A DNA stretch of 64,000 nucleotides from Corylus avellana. Taxonomy: Eukaryota > Streptophyta > Magnoliopsida > Fagales > Betulaceae. The notes below the pieces were generated by a model. It saw only the letters and a list, made by a program, of their open reading frames with translations. It had not been told where the DNA came from and searched no databases. Of this stretch, positions 11,358-24,391 are shown one piece after another. The translations under genes were made by a program, and so were the position numbers. Positions within the stretch are counted from its first letter, which is position 1. The number at the start of each line of letters is the position of its first letter. The DNA is taken from positions 20,922,545-20,986,544 of the forward strand of contig NC_081551.1 in the NCBI RefSeq assembly GCF_901000735.1, given 5' to 3'.

Positions 11358-14300
11358 TTTTTTTTTTTTTTTTTTTTTTAAGTATATTTTGATATTTTTA
11401 TGTTTTGTGTTTTGTTTTAAGAAAAAAAAAAAGCCAAGCGATTGATTTGTACAAAAGTTGTTGTAATGTTGTTTGTGAAGTCTTCCCGTGAGATTGTCAC
11501 GACGATCGTTAGAATGTTAGATTCACCAGTCTGTCAAGTTCGGTCATTAATTAATTAACGTGAACTTCATTGTTATGGGCATGTTTGAATGTGCATTTGA
11601 AATGTTTAAAAGTATGTTTAACACTCAAAAAGTTTATTTGAAAAAAAAAATATTCATTTATTAAAAATTATTAAAAGCCCTTTTAAGGATCTAAAAAAAT
11701 GGCTAAAACACACTTTTGACTAAAGTTTCATTTGAAATTTTTTTCAAAAAGTATTTTTTGATTTAAAAACTCTATTTCTCGTGCCCATTTTCTAATTACA
11801 TTTGGGGATTTTCGTAATTTACTATCTCCAAAATAGGGGTATGCAAGAATATTATGGGGAACCGACATTTTGTTTTTATTATCAAACCAATATGCGTGGG
11901 TAATTATGTCTTTTGACATGACAGACTAGGGGCATTTTCAGAAGAGAATGGAAAAGTGCCACGTGCCAATGGGAAATGATGTGCTTACATGCCCATTGAG
12001 TTTGAGCAATTTCTAAGATGGGGCTTTTGGTATTAATTATCTTAATCTTACTTATATGGGCTTAATATCTTTCTCTAAACGACTCATTGAGCCAGGTAAA
12101 CGACAATGGGTCACATTATCATTATTGGGTTGAGAACACTGGCAATTTATCAACTCACATCCTTTCCAATTTCTTTCATTTTTCTTGTCAACACATCCTT
12201 TCAAATCTTTAACGTAAGTAACTTGGCTGAAAAAGCTTCATTATTTATCTACAAAAGTTGGGAAATTTTGTTTACAAATCCTAGCGTGTTCAATCTCTAA
12301 CCTACACCAGGTGAGCCTATAGGATTTCGAAAGAAAATCTATATTATCAAAATAATTGTACGCTTAGGTTTTCAATTTCGACAATTAAGTTATAAGGTTT
12401 TTCTTTGGTTTTAAATAGGTTATTTAGTCAATATATCGTACAATTAAATAACAGTATGTCACATTGGATCAATTAATATTATATGGCTCTTATTTGACAC
12501 ATTATGTACCCATTGTATGTGCCATGTGGTACAATTACTTACAAATATACGCCAAATAAAAATTAAAAACAAACTTAAAATTATTTAAAAAAAAAAACAC
12601 ACACACACAAAAGTAAAGTCACTTAAATCACGTCAAGTCAACTGATATTGTTTCTAAGGAGTAGCTCAAATTGGCTAGATACCATGTTTTATGAACCGAA
12701 ATTTACTAGTTCAATTCTCTGTCCAATCCAACTTAGATGCGGTAAAAAAAAAAGTACAGCAATTATGAAGGAGATAATAGAATCTTATATTGATTTTATA
12801 ATATGCACACCTTTGCTGGCCCGAATAAAGAGAGAAAGTATCAAATTTTGGCATCTATTCTCAGCGTTTTTCTCACACACTACATGTTCCACTAATGTAT
12901 GTATCTCGTGATTGATCCTAGAAAACTGTCAATGAGCCTGGAGTGGCCCCATAATCTGATCCTAGCTAGTAGATTTTCAACACTAATCATACCTATAACC
13001 TCTTAAAAATCAATCTCAAAGAGGCATGAAACATCATCTCCAGCTTTGTTGAGCTTAAAAAGTTAAACTTGACGTCTCGTTCATGCTTTAGCCGTTCGGT
13101 AATTTTCCGAGTCGGAAAAAAAAAGGTGAATTAGTAGATTCCGTGAGCAAAAACAAAAAACGAAAACGTACAAGAACCCCACCTTGGTAGTTATTACCTT
13201 GAGCTTACTTTTACAATTACCTGAAGTCCCTCTCTGCCAACATGACTACAAATCACAAAATTTGTTCTCTACTGATAGTTCCTCCAACTGGTATGACATT
13301 ATTGGACCATCCATTAACAGGACAAATCCCACGAAGATATTGCTTTTAAATGTTGTGAAGGTACAGATCTATAAAAACATGATTGCTTTTTGCATCACCA
13401 GAGATGTCTTTGTAGGTAACAGATAGCATCAATAGGACCATAATTCTCAACGATCAGCTTGTGAGTATTTGGGAGTTGGGAACCATCCAAAGACCCAATA
13501 ACCCCTAGCACTACACCCTCTAGGGCTCTAGAGGGCTCTAGATTCTTCCCCTCCTCACACAAGTTTTTAGGTTTTTCTTTTGGCTAAAGGGTCTCCTTCT
13601 ATCTATCTATATACCTATCACTCACCACAAAAGGGCTTTTTAAAGCAAAGGGTTAGATCCCAAGATGATAACTTAACTTATATCAGTTATCTTGGCTTTG
13701 GTCCTTTAAATTTGACATCATTGGCTCTCCAAGGATAGAAAAGTTATTCTGATTTTGAAAGAGTAAAGCACAAAGACAGCTCCTAATGTATCATTAAACT
13801 TTTAATCTATGATTTGCTTAAAAGCAAAACATTGATCATTAGGTTAAAGAAATTGGACTCTTAAAGGAAAAGAAATGTTGAGATGAATGCATTTTTCGAA
13901 AAAGCAAATGGTTTAATCAACTGATTTAAGCCCCTCCCCACTTTCTATAATTGAGTTATTTGTTAGCTTACATCAAACTTTAGCCACTTCTAAGAAATGT
14001 TTTTTTAGCGTAAGAGATTCACATATTAATAATAAACGAACAAAGTTTTCCTTCAAACTAAGAGGAATTCGGTTTTAATGTCATGTTCTAAAGACGTGTT
14101 AGTTTAATAAACAGGATTAGAATAAAATTTGTCCATAATATCCTCGGTCGCTCTCAAAGCGAAAATGATTGGTCCAAGTGCGTGAGTAGGAAGGGAACAT
14201 GCAAACTGCTTACAAATATAAGATGTAACGTCTTGGACTCTCAACCGTTGAGTTTTGCACGTGTTGTCAATTAAATTGTCCCGAGCTTTGTAGCCCAAGT

Positions 14301-14938
14301 GGTCAAAAAGTGCACCCAACTGAAACAATTCATAGGACATATGGGGAAATTTGGAGCAATTAGCTCCTAATTCCATCTTACAATCTTATCTCTTAATCCT
14401 AAAACAGTTGGCATAATAATCACTCTTTGTGAATGGTTATCAACTTAGCGTATGTTGAGTGAAAACTGAAAAGTTGAAATGGGTTTGATTAACTCAACAT
14501 GAATTGTTGTTAATTATGATGATTAGATTGCAAATTAAAGAGGGTAAAAGGCAAGTAATAAAATGTTGATTTGGCCACTAGGAGTGGTGGAGCAGGGGAT
14601 GGAGATTCTCATTTGGTTTGTTTATGAATCAGACAAGGACTTGGTGACAGAATGGTTTTTGATATGCACAATCATCTAAGACTGATTGAAGCCCATAAGA
14701 GGCAAAAAGGGACAGCAGGTGGGGCATTCCAGTTTTTTTGGGGGAGAGCCTTGTAAATCCCACAATAATAGAGTCAATATAGGCAGCTCTTGATTTGACC
14801 ATACAGTGCTGCCAAACAGAAATCCCCAGGAAATCAATCCGAGGGAGAAAACTCAGCAAATTTTTGATCCTGTGATTTGTTTCTGGTTGTTTGTTATGAT
14901 AGAAAATGTCACAAGATGAGGTCCAAATGGTTATATCA
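11358..14938. other. Intergenic region, no gene seen
   Basis: AT-rich DNA with only short unsupported open frames. Near 13525-13545 there is a small CTCTAGGGCTCTAGAGGGCT self-complementary stretch. Around 13660-13695 a short imperfect hairpin (CCAAGATGATAACT...AGTTATCTTGG) is present. No protein or RNA gene could be assigned. Confidence 0.5.
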
Positions 14939-15801
14939 TGTCCCTTGTCCTCCCTTGAATTTCATGCCTAAAACTCTTACACAATAACTTTTTGTTATGA
15001 TTCTAATCGTCCCATATGACGTAACTACAATCTTAAGCATGTGTATATAAGCTTTTGAGTGCTCTCCCCTTGCATGCCAGTAAAGTTTGTATCATTTGGT
15101 ATCAGAGCCAGCCACCGCTTCAAGTATGAGGGATTGAATGAGTTGCAGTTTTGTGGTTGAATCACGAATACTGAAAGATAAGTAGAGATGTCAAAAGAGA
15201 AAAGGCTACTATTGGGTCAATGTCGATAGAGTGAGCCGCTGTAGACGTTGGGTACAAAGCGTGGTCGTATGCTATGATCCTAAATTTTTCACATGGCTTA
15301 AGTAGAATTTTAACCATGTATATATAAACTATTGGGCACCCTTTCCTTGCAAGTCAGTTTTCAATGGTGAATTCTTTATACCCAAGGTTTGTATCATGTC
15401 CCTTGTCTTCCCTTGAATTTCATGCCTAAAACTCTTACCCAATAGCTTTTTGTTACGATTCTAATCGTTCCATATAACGTAACTACAATCTTAAGCATGT
15501 GTATATAAGCTTTTGAGCACCCTCCATTTGCAAGCTGGTAAGGTTTGTATCATTTGGTATCAAAGCCAGCCATCGCTTCGAGCATGGGAATTGAATAAGT
15601 TACAGTTTTGTGGTTGAATCACGAATGCTGAAAGGGTGAATTCAATTCTCTTGGGTTGGACCCATTAGAATGAGCGTGGTCGTATGCTACGATCCTAAAT
15701 TTCCCACATGGCTTAAGTAGAATTTTAACCATGTATATGTAAATTATTGGGCACCCTCTCCTTACAAAAGGGTGAATTCTTTCTACCCAAGGTTTGTATC
15801 A
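14939..15801 (+). mobile_element. Tandem LTR + primer-binding-site repeat, TRIM-like remnant
   Basis: Two direct units of 458 and about 405 bases. Each starts TGTCCCTTGTC, runs about 156 bases to TTTGTATCA, and is then followed by TTTGGTATCAGAGCC in unit 1 and TTTGGTATCAAAGCC in unit 2. TGGTATCAGAGC is the plant retrotransposon primer-binding site complementary to the 3' end of initiator tRNA-Met. The order is therefore LTR, PBS, short internal part, LTR, PBS, internal part, with no coding region. This fits a TRIM-type non-autonomous LTR element or a collapsed tandem insertion. LTR borders are proposed from TG...CA ends only. Confidence 0.6.
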
Positions 15802-16984
15802 CATTTATGTCAACTTGTACAAATAACTGAACTGGTACGAAAAAAACACCTCTACATGTTACAAAATCCGACAGAAAAATATATAGGGATGTGGACTTGG
15901 ATTATGACAGAGCATGGCCATTGTTCAGCTTCAAATTATGCCAGTTGGTATGAGGGATTGAGATTAGTTTGATATGAGAAATGTGAAGGGTATCTGTGCT
16001 ATTTATGCTTATGGACAGTCATTTTCGGAATCTAGCATTGATTTGCTTTGTAAAGAAATCTAATGGTACCAACTGGCTAAGCCATTGGTGCTGTCAACTA
16101 AGAGCTAACTGTCTTAGAGTGTGTGTCTGGCTTCCAACAAGTTATGAATTGAATGGGACCTAACATTCTAATGGGTCCAACCCAAGAGAGCTTCTGTACA
16201 AAAAATCAAAGAAATAAGATGACCAGAAGCATCTCAAATTCTGTCTTGTTCTTTGTTAAGGACATTTTGGTTACTGGTGTGATTGGTTCCTGTTGGCCAA
16301 TTGGGGAGGAGATGTACTACATGGGACCCTAAAGATTGGTGGTTCTATCCCATATTCATGTGACCAGCTCATTTGTTTGTCCCAAGTACTCAATGGTCTA
16401 AACTAAATCGAACAAAGGAATGCCTTAGAAATTAGAGTTTCCCTCTTGTGAGTGTGATAAGGGCTCGTTTGGATTCAAGAACACAATGTCATGGGCAGTG
16501 AAACAAGCCTTCAGCTCTAGAAAAGGAACCCCAAGCTGGAAAGAGCCGGGTTTATCGGATCCTGTCCATTGGACGAAGCAAAACAAAAACACACTTGGTG
16601 AGAGAGAGAAAGAGAGAGAGAGAGAGGGAGAGAGAGAGGTGGGATCCAAAGCTTTCTTGTTCTTTACTTTTAGATATTAAATGTCAAACACAATCTCAGT
16701 TGGTTTGCTTTGAGGATAAAGAGATCAAATGAAAAGCAAAACTACACTCACAAACAAAGAGAAAGCAACACAAAAAAAATGAAAGAAAGTTCTTTAATTC
16801 TTGCAGTACATCTAAAAATGTTCCCTCTTCTCTCTCTCTCTTTTCATCCTTGATAATTTTCTTTTCTTTTCCTCCCACTCTAACCCACTTTAAAGAAAGA
16901 GAAGATGCTTTAGATGAAAATGAGAGTGATATTATAGAAACAAATCTTCATTAAAAAAAAAAAAAAAATTAAGTACTAAGTGTC
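15802..16984. other. Region downstream of PAO5
   Basis: Non-coding. It carries the right arm (16164-16189) of a 26-base perfect inverted repeat whose left arm is at 15647-15672 inside the TRIM-like repeat, and a GA microsatellite at about 16600-16639. The PAO5 3' UTR and poly-A signals on the minus strand should lie in the last few hundred bases, which include an A run near 16952. Confidence 0.5.
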
Positions 16985-18664
16985 CTAAACCCCGACACAG
17001 TGATAATGTTGAAGAAGCCTATTGGCTTCTCTAAGACCACTGAAGTAAGCTCCATGCGTTGTAGAATAGTGGGTTCTGTGTGTTGCCTCTCCTGCAAACA
17101 GAATTTGAAGTGGTGGAGGGGGAGCAGCAGGCTCACAACTGCTAAGTTTTGGCAGTGGCTCCGCCATTTTATCCAAATCATCGCCACTTGACCCAACAGC
17201 AACATAACTGTAAGACCCCAAAAATAAAGGATCATTACCCCATTGGCTCTTCAATATCTTTGTGACTTTCACTGCACTTCCATGAGAGTTTCCCACAGAA
17301 TTGGCCTTTCCATTGCATAATTCATGGGAGTTAGAGTTGGCTTCCTTGTGGGGTTTTGATAGAAAGCTAGAGATTGTTGTTGAGACCCCATTAAGGATCT
17401 GTTCATCTTCAAGTGATTCAAGCTCTAATGCTTCTTTCCCTGCAAACCAAGATAGCAGGACACTCGAATTGTTGTAAATTGGGCCCAGAGTAGCTGTCCT
17501 CCTCATCCACCAAGGTATTTTCTTATGCCGGAATTCAGAGTCCGGTCGATGGAAAACCAATTGGAGAGATGGAAACTGGTTGAAGTCATTGCCTTTCACT
17601 TGCACAAACAGCTTGTTGACAACACTATATCCGAGCCTTGATATTGCCTCAGACTTAAATGAAGGCAGGGAAGGATTGAACATACCTGAATCTTCACGAA
17701 TTCCGGCTTTAAGTACTCCTAGTGAAACCGTGACAATGACATGATCAGCCAACATATTCGACCCATCACAGAAATGTAGCTTCACAGGCCTAGCAGCATG
17801 ACCATTTTCCATGACTGATGATGATTCATGGCCTTGAGGCTGCCATTCAATTCTTGTGACCTTTCGGCCTAACTGGACTAGACCAGGTGGTAGCACAGAA
17901 GCTAGTGATTCAATTATGCTCAAGTACCCTTTAGCAATGGTGATTTCTTCACCAGGAAACATACGATACTCGCTTTCTGCACTATAATCTAAAGTCAAAA
18001 GATCACCAGCCGATGTATAAGTCCTCTGGGTGTTCTCATGCATTGCAAACACAGCTTCTTCAACCAACCTTCTGCTCCAGTTCCCATACCCTCTGAGCTC
18101 TAGCTCTTCTTGGTCTTTTTTAGAATCCCAATAAGCATCAAGGCCTTGTCGTAGAAAATAACCAATACTGAGCTTTTCTTCACCACCATTGGCTGCAGAA
18201 ATCTTGAAAGCCTTGGCTGCAAGCCTAGAGTAATCAGTTTCTTCACTCCCCGCACTGTCTTCACCCAGCTTCCCCTGAGCATAATCCATCAGGTTCTTGA
18301 AGAGGGTCGTCACAGGCTCCACTAATGGCGGATTTAGCTCAAACCCGCCTTCGGCAACCGTTATCGGCTCGTCAGAGAACCCATCCATGCACTCCCATGG
18401 CTGCTCTGACTCTAGTGCATGGATTTCTTGTGCAATTTGATGAACTGGGCTCCCTCCAATGCCATGGATCCACGTTGCACCCATCTCAATCCGGTCACCA
18501 CCAAACTCAGAAGTGTTGATTCTGCCACCAATTCTTCTCCCACCTTCCACAACACACAGCTCAAACAAGTCTTTCCCTCCAGTGGCAGTGTAGAGCTTGT
18601 TGGCTGCTGTAAGGCCAGCCATTCCTGCTCCAATTATCACAATTCTTGGCCTCTTACTCATCAT
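16985..18664 (-). CDS. PAO5: Polyamine oxidase, PAO5 type
   Basis: FAD-dependent amine oxidase of about 559 residues in a single exon; Arabidopsis PAO5 is also intronless. That enzyme is cytosolic and oxidises spermine and thermospermine, so a role in polyamine back-conversion is inferred. Visible features: Rossmann FAD motif IIGAGMAGLTAANKLY near residues 10-25, VVEGGRRIGGRINTSEF, the substrate-pocket segment EMGATWIHGIGGSPV, VIVTVSLGVLKAG, and the C-terminal FAD-binding LFAGEATHRTHYSTTHGAYF. The C-terminus HCVGV has no peroxisomal SRL/SKL-like tripeptide, in line with a cytosolic enzyme. The open frame extends to 18700 but only from a TTG; the first ATG is at 18664 (MMSKRPR), with a second directly after it. 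If the 8-kb duplication extends leftward, a second copy of this gene may exist outside the window. Confidence 0.95.
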   Translation of the reverse strand: MMSKRPRIVIIGAGMAGLTAANKLYTATGGKDLFELCVVEGGRRIGGRINTSEFGGDRIEMGATWIHGIGGSPVHQIAQEIHALESEQPWECMDGFSDEPITVAEGGFELNPPLVEPVTTLFKNLMDYAQGKLGEDSAGSEETDYSRLAAKAFKISAANGGEEKLSIGYFLRQGLDAYWDSKKDQEELELRGYGNWSRRLVEEAVFAMHENTQRTYTSAGDLLTLDYSAESEYRMFPGEEITIAKGYLSIIESLASVLPPGLVQLGRKVTRIEWQPQGHESSSVMENGHAARPVKLHFCDGSNMLADHVIVTVSLGVLKAGIREDSGMFNPSLPSFKSEAISRLGYSVVNKLFVQVKGNDFNQFPSLQLVFHRPDSEFRHKKIPWWMRRTATLGPIYNNSSVLLSWFAGKEALELESLEDEQILNGVSTTISSFLSKPHKEANSNSHELCNGKANSVGNSHGSAVKVTKILKSQWGNDPLFLGSYSYVAVGSSGDDLDKMAEPLPKLSSCEPAAPPPPLQILFAGEATHRTHYSTTHGAYFSGLREANRLLQHYHCVGV

Positions 18665-18734
18665 TGTTGAAAAGAGAAATTTGACAGACAAGAGAAACAA
18701 GTGTGAGGTGAGATTGAGTAGTTGCCTTTGAGAA

Positions 18735-18744
18735 TATTTATAAA
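18735..18744 (-). promoter_or_regulatory. Probable TATA box of PAO5
   Basis: On the minus strand the sequence reads CTTTATAAATATTC about 75 bases upstream of the PAO5 start codon, a plausible TATA element giving a short 5' leader. Confidence 0.5.
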
Positions 18745-19559
18745 GGCTTCTCTTGTGGTATGACTCTTTTATTATACTTGTTTAATTCTCTTGTAAATAA
18801 AGACACGGCTCTACTTTCTTGAGCTCTACCATTAATATATATAGCAGAGCTCTCATACCCAAGTGGTGACTATTTCCCTCTTGGATGCTTTCAAGGTCTC
18901 CCTCAAGGGCCTCATCCCCCATTGCCATTTATGACCATAATATCACGAACTTAATTTTTTTTTTTTTTTTTTCACTTTATTAAGCCCACCATGTTACTTC
19001 TTGCAAAAAAAGCTCAAAGTTACCTTAGGCTAAAGGAGATAATGATATTGTGATGCCAAGAAAAATAAAAGGTTGATAGTGCCTTTCACCAACCTCTCCC
19101 ATGTAGAATGGGGTTAGGGACGGCCCACCAACTCTGCAAGTCAATGGTCCTGATCAATCGATGGGCCGTCGTTGGGTGGGTCATAACGAGGTAATCATAC
19201 AAAGCTAACAATCATATTCATTAAAGAGATGGACTGGTCCTCCCACGAAAGAAAAAAAATTATAAATAAAAATAAAATTTGATAAGTCGATGGACTAGTA
19301 TGTTTTACTTGCATCATTGCTTAATGGGCCATTATTAGCGTTGTTACTATATAGTTGACCGCATTCCGGCGCTTCAATTAAAAATACATGTTGAGACACA
19401 AAAGACAAATATAGATGGCTCGTCGGAGGTTCTAGTGATGGGCATTCCCATGTCTCAGTTAAAGATTCTAAGAAAATGAGCTTAGAAACTTACTCCTAAG
19501 TAACTTGGGGAGCGAGTACAATAACTTGGGTTATGTGGCACCCATCTAGTTGAGGAGCA
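18745..19559. other. PAO5 upstream region up to duplication copy B
   Basis: Non-coding DNA between PAO5 and the left edge of visible homology to window base 1. It includes a T run at about 18956-18971. No gene or structured repeat recognised. Confidence 0.5.
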
Positions 19560-20259
19560 TCCTATCAGTACGGACAGCCCTATATGGGGGCGAGTGGCAA
19601 AAGTAGATGTTGTGAAACACAAGTAATGGCCGGCAAATATTCTCATTCATAATCAATTCTCAAAGTGGTGATACTGTTTATAGTAATGGCGATGTGACAG
19701 AGAATACAGGTTTCTCATGATGTACCTTTCGGGCTAGACTCATTAGACGATTTCCCTCTAAGGGGAGAGGGAACTACCCGATAATGCTAGTCCTCGTCTT
19801 TTGACGGACACAGCTAAGCCTGAAAGGTGGGCCATGATAAACTATATTACCAGATACTATCCCTAACTTTCTACAAGGTAAATTTCAATGAATCATTGCT
19901 TATCAAAAAGTTTTTTTAAGTTCAAAAAGAAAATTAATTCGTTAGTTTTGGAGTCATACGGCCCATTTGGAACTTACTTCCTAGATAGATAGAACAGGTC
20001 ATGGTTACTTCCTAGATAGATAGAATAGGTCATGGTCCATACAAGACATGGAGATTTTAATGTAGGAGGGCAAGTGAAAGAGATTTTTGAAGCCTACGAT
20101 GTACTTCTCTTTCTACCTCGTTTAAAGTCTCACTTTCTTATGTTAATCTTGGAGAATGGGTGGAACCTACTTTTGCTAATCAGTTAACTAATTAATAATG
20201 GACAAAAGATTGCCTGATTTACCTTTCACTAAAGAAGATTTCCAGTCACATATATATAT

Positions 20260-20378
20260 TTGCCTTTTTCATTGTGTTTTCTAGTTGGGTATTGGATAAA
20301 ACCTTGTTGAGATATATATATATATTTGCCTTTTTCATTGTGTTTTCTAGTTGGGTGTTGGATAAAACCTTGTTGAGA
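20260..20378. repeat. 66-bp tandem repeat, copy B
   Basis: Counterpart of 701-819, apparently identical to it. Confidence 0.85.
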
Positions 20379-23300
20379 AGTGACAACTTACTTTATACAC
20401 AAACAACTATTTCTCCCATCAAAGTTGTTTTCAACGCAAGACATGTGTACAAAATACACATAATTTTCACATGCATTTTAGGCACGTGTTATTTTAATAG
20501 ACTGAGTTGAAAAAAAACTCCATCCGTCAATAATCATTTGCTTTCAAAATCAATCGAGTATTTATAGGCGGTTGGATAACAGCCTAAGGTTTTGACTGAT
20601 GATGTGAGATAAAGGTAAAAATAAAATTCGGTGACGGTAAGCACCATCATAATGTTGATATCATGACCCATCCTTAACAATATTTTAAACAATCTCATGC
20701 AGATGATGATCAATCTCTTTAGCAAAAGATTTGATGTTCAATAATTTATGAGGCCCCAAACTTCCATCTAAATCTTCATTAAAGGAAGTGCAGATATGTG
20801 TGTATCATAGCTAAGATCAAAAAGTAAAAGGGATTGCTATTAAACAAATTTTGAAAGTCTCATAAGAAACTTTAAAAAATAAAATATACCCTTCTTTAGA
20901 ACTTCTGGTTGACACTCACATCAATTTTACTTTTGAGTTAGGGGTCTTATAAAACAATTAAAATATATCCAAACTGGCCATCTACATATAACAATTCTTT
21001 GTAAATCTTCTACAAAACATTGTTTGTGAAATTATCCCCCAAAAACAAACAAAAGAAAAAATTGGTTGTGCTAACAATTTATTCAATAATTCATTATGAC
21101 ATTTTTAGAGATTATCTCTCAACCACCACCGGATGAACGTGGAATGACTAGGGAAAACACTTACATAAAACCCTATAAAATGGGATGCAACGCATGAGGT
21201 AAAGAAGTCGACCCATCTCTCAAAATTCAGAGCTCATTGTATTGGAGTTTTCTAGGTCTCTGAACTAGTAGATCCTTTAACGTTTTTACTATTTTATTGG
21301 TAGTTCATCACCGATCAGGTAGTACCAAAAATTAATCTAACAGATCATATAAAAGACAGTTTTTCTCTATATTAAATTGGATAAAAAAATTTAAAACCTA
21401 ATTTATTAAACCGACATGTACCATTAAAGCATGTGATTAAAAATGAGTGTTTATAAGATTGGTCGGATTAAAAATTACGGTCAACCTTAGAGGAAGAGAG
21501 GGTTGCGATTCCTTGCATTATAATTTAAAATATCAATGACTATTACACTTCATTAATTCGTTATGATTAATATAATAAGTATCTTGGGGTGATGCATCAT
21601 TATCAAAGCAAGTCAAAACCCTTATTAATCACCCGATATTGCTCCACATCGTCTCCCGTGACCAAATTTTCTTGAGCACCGAAGCTTGGATTCCAAGGGT
21701 CTCAGTAGGAAATTGTAGGATCACGTGCAAGGCTGTAAAAATTTGATTTTTTTATTTTATTTTTAACATTGTGTTGTGTAGAAAAAAATTAATAAATAAA
21801 GTTTTTTCTTTTCTCAACCCAATTTATCAAACAAATATATATCTTTAAAGCATGTAATTAAATATACTTTCCCCCCCCCCCCCCCCCTTTTTTTTTAATT
21901 TGTTAATCAAATTTTGTTTTGATGCGAGTAAGATATTAATGATTAACACCCACATTTCACTTTCTTTTTCTTTTTTTTTCATGGGCCAGAATTGATATGA
22001 TTGGGATGGGTAGAAAAATGGTGTTGGGTTGATATCATTGCTTAATTGTTGTTGGGTTTCACTTTTCTCTATATGCCTTACATCATAATCTACTTTACAT
22101 ATGATTGTGAAACTTGCTTCCTGCTCATTACAGTGACCATCTGAGAGTCCCAGATTGGTGAGAAAATATATCCCCTCATCTGGGGAGGCATGAAGGAGCC
22201 CTTTAGGCTAAGGGTTTAGGGCCTTTAAGCCATAGGATATATTAGGGTTCTTGAGCCACAAACTGGCCTTTTTTACCCACTTGATATCTAGTGGATCTAC
22301 ATCCATCTACTCCCTATATTTCTTGGTTATTTTGGGTCACCTTGATTTGATTTCTAATTCTTTTCACTTTGTAAGTAATTACCCAATATGAATTAGGGTT
22401 CAAATTTAATTTTGCTAGAGGCTAAACTTAATTTTTAAACCTGAAAATACATATATATATTTAACTTGGTAAAAAAATTAAAAAGGAAAATGAAATCCAA
22501 AGCAGGCCATGGCTCCCTTCATCTGTATGTAGTTCCATACTAAGTGTGGTGATCAGGTGAGTGATAGATGAAAAAAAAAAGATCTCAAAAGTAAAATGCT
22601 ATTAATAGAAATGAAGTACAATTAACTATTAACGACCACTTTCTTGATTAAGCATTTAAGCCCATGTCCACTTTCTTGATTAAGCCCATGTCCACTTTCT
22701 TGAGACCCAATTTTTATTTTTTATTTTTTCTTTTTGAATATCTTTTCTACTCTGTATAAACCTTTTATTTATTTATTTATACTTCTGATAGAAATGAAAG
22801 CTCATATTACCCACGCATTAAAAAATAAAATAAAAAGTTTCCGAATTGTCTTTGTCATACAAAGTGGGTATATGGACCCATTGATAGATTTTGCCAATAC
22901 ACCGATAATATCCTCTTGGTCCTCCAAATAGAGACCGTCAAAGGCATGAAGAGTGCATGGTTATTTTAGTTGTGTTTTTTTTATTTTATAAGTAAATAAA
23001 TAAATTTAACAGAAATTACAATAACCAAACAACAAAGAAATTATAGAAGCTAAAAACCAAATAGACTGTTAGAGCAGTTTTTTGTACGACTTGATCGACG
23101 ATGGATTACTTGCAAAATAATAGGAACATTAAAGGGTCCTCGGCCTTGGCCGGAGATACTCTGATTCTGAAGGTACAATGTTTGTCTGGAATGAGAATAG
23201 AGTAATGAGCTTAAATTTTTGAAGATATGAATCGACCCCTTTACCTGATGCGTTGAGTTTCTTTTATAAGGTTTTCTATAACCGCTTTTCTATTGATGAT

Positions 23301-23682
23301 CTACATTTATGTGGTAGTTGAGAAATAATGGTTGACGATTGACACATAATCTCCTTAATATGGAAGTAATTAATAGAAAAACTGGCCGCAAACTTGATTG
23401 TAGCGACTCATTGCAAAGAGTTGTGAGTGTATCTGAAAGCACTCTATTTATTTTAGTTTATGTCCAACAGCAGACTAAACTAATAGGTCCAAAAAGTTAC
23501 AGCACAAGCTGTGGTGTCATTCAATTTTGTTTTCTTTACCTCCATTAATGTTCCCTTAAAAATATTAACAGCTATTTTGCTACCTGTACATGTGGCTATG
23601 CTATGGCCTATAATGGTGTTTAACACACACGTGCAAAAATGTTTTTTTTGTTTTTTTTTTTTTTAAGACGTGGTGCCAAAAT
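20379..23682. other. Intergenic DNA of copy B
   Basis: Counterpart of 820-4156: AT-rich, with a C-run joined to a T-run near 21871-21896 and the same retrotransposon-like stretch near 23060-23220. No gene seen. Confidence 0.6.
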
Positions 23683-24015
23683 GGTATTTAACAAAAGTCC
23701 ATCTAATCTCCTCAAATTACCACCTCAATGATAATCTACCTTCCAAATTATCAGTTGCAATAATTTACCCCCTAAACTACTAAAACAATGACAATGTACC
23801 CCCAATTTTAATAAGATGACGAAATACTAAAATTTAATTTTTTTTTTTTTTTTTTCAAATTTTTAAGGGTATTTTTGTCTTATTGAAAATTCTATAGAGG
23901 TAATTTCGTCATTTTGCTAGCATTAGGTATATTGTCATTGTTTTGATAGTTTGAGGGGTAAATTATAGTAATTGATAATTTGAAAAATAAATTATCATTG
24001 GAATAGTAGTTTGAG
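23683..24015. mobile_element. Fold-back MITE-like element, truncated copy
   Basis: Counterpart of 4157-4533 that lacks the distal right end: copy A continues from GTAGTTTGAG into GAGACTTAAGTGAACTTTACCC, whereas here the sequence jumps to ATTAGCAATGAG. It also lacks an internal ATTACCCTTACTAAAATAAA-like segment. Confidence 0.65.
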
Positions 24016-24391
24016 ATTAGCAATGAGATGATGAAATCTTCATGCCATGCCACATTCAATAGGCTATTAGTATCGCTCATTTGTTAAGGCCCACTAACTG
24101 TTCCCTTGGGCCTCTAGTTGTTCCAGCTAAGATAAATAGAGGGAATTGCTGGCCCAACAGAAAATTTAGCCAAACTAAATGGTGGTGCAGTAAGTAAACC
24201 CAGAGATCATGTTTAAAACATGACACAACCATAATGGCTTTTTGCCAATACTCATATCACTATGTAGACTCTCACTGTTAACACACTTTTTATAAACAAA
24301 TTATAAATTTCTTTTCAAAATACATAATATTTTTACCAAGTATAAATAATTTAAAAAAAAAAACACTAAAAAAATATCTATATAAAAAATA

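Noticed and set aside
13660..13695. Short hairpin considered as a microRNA precursor
   Set aside because: The stem is too short, has a three-base bulge and matches no known plant miRNA.
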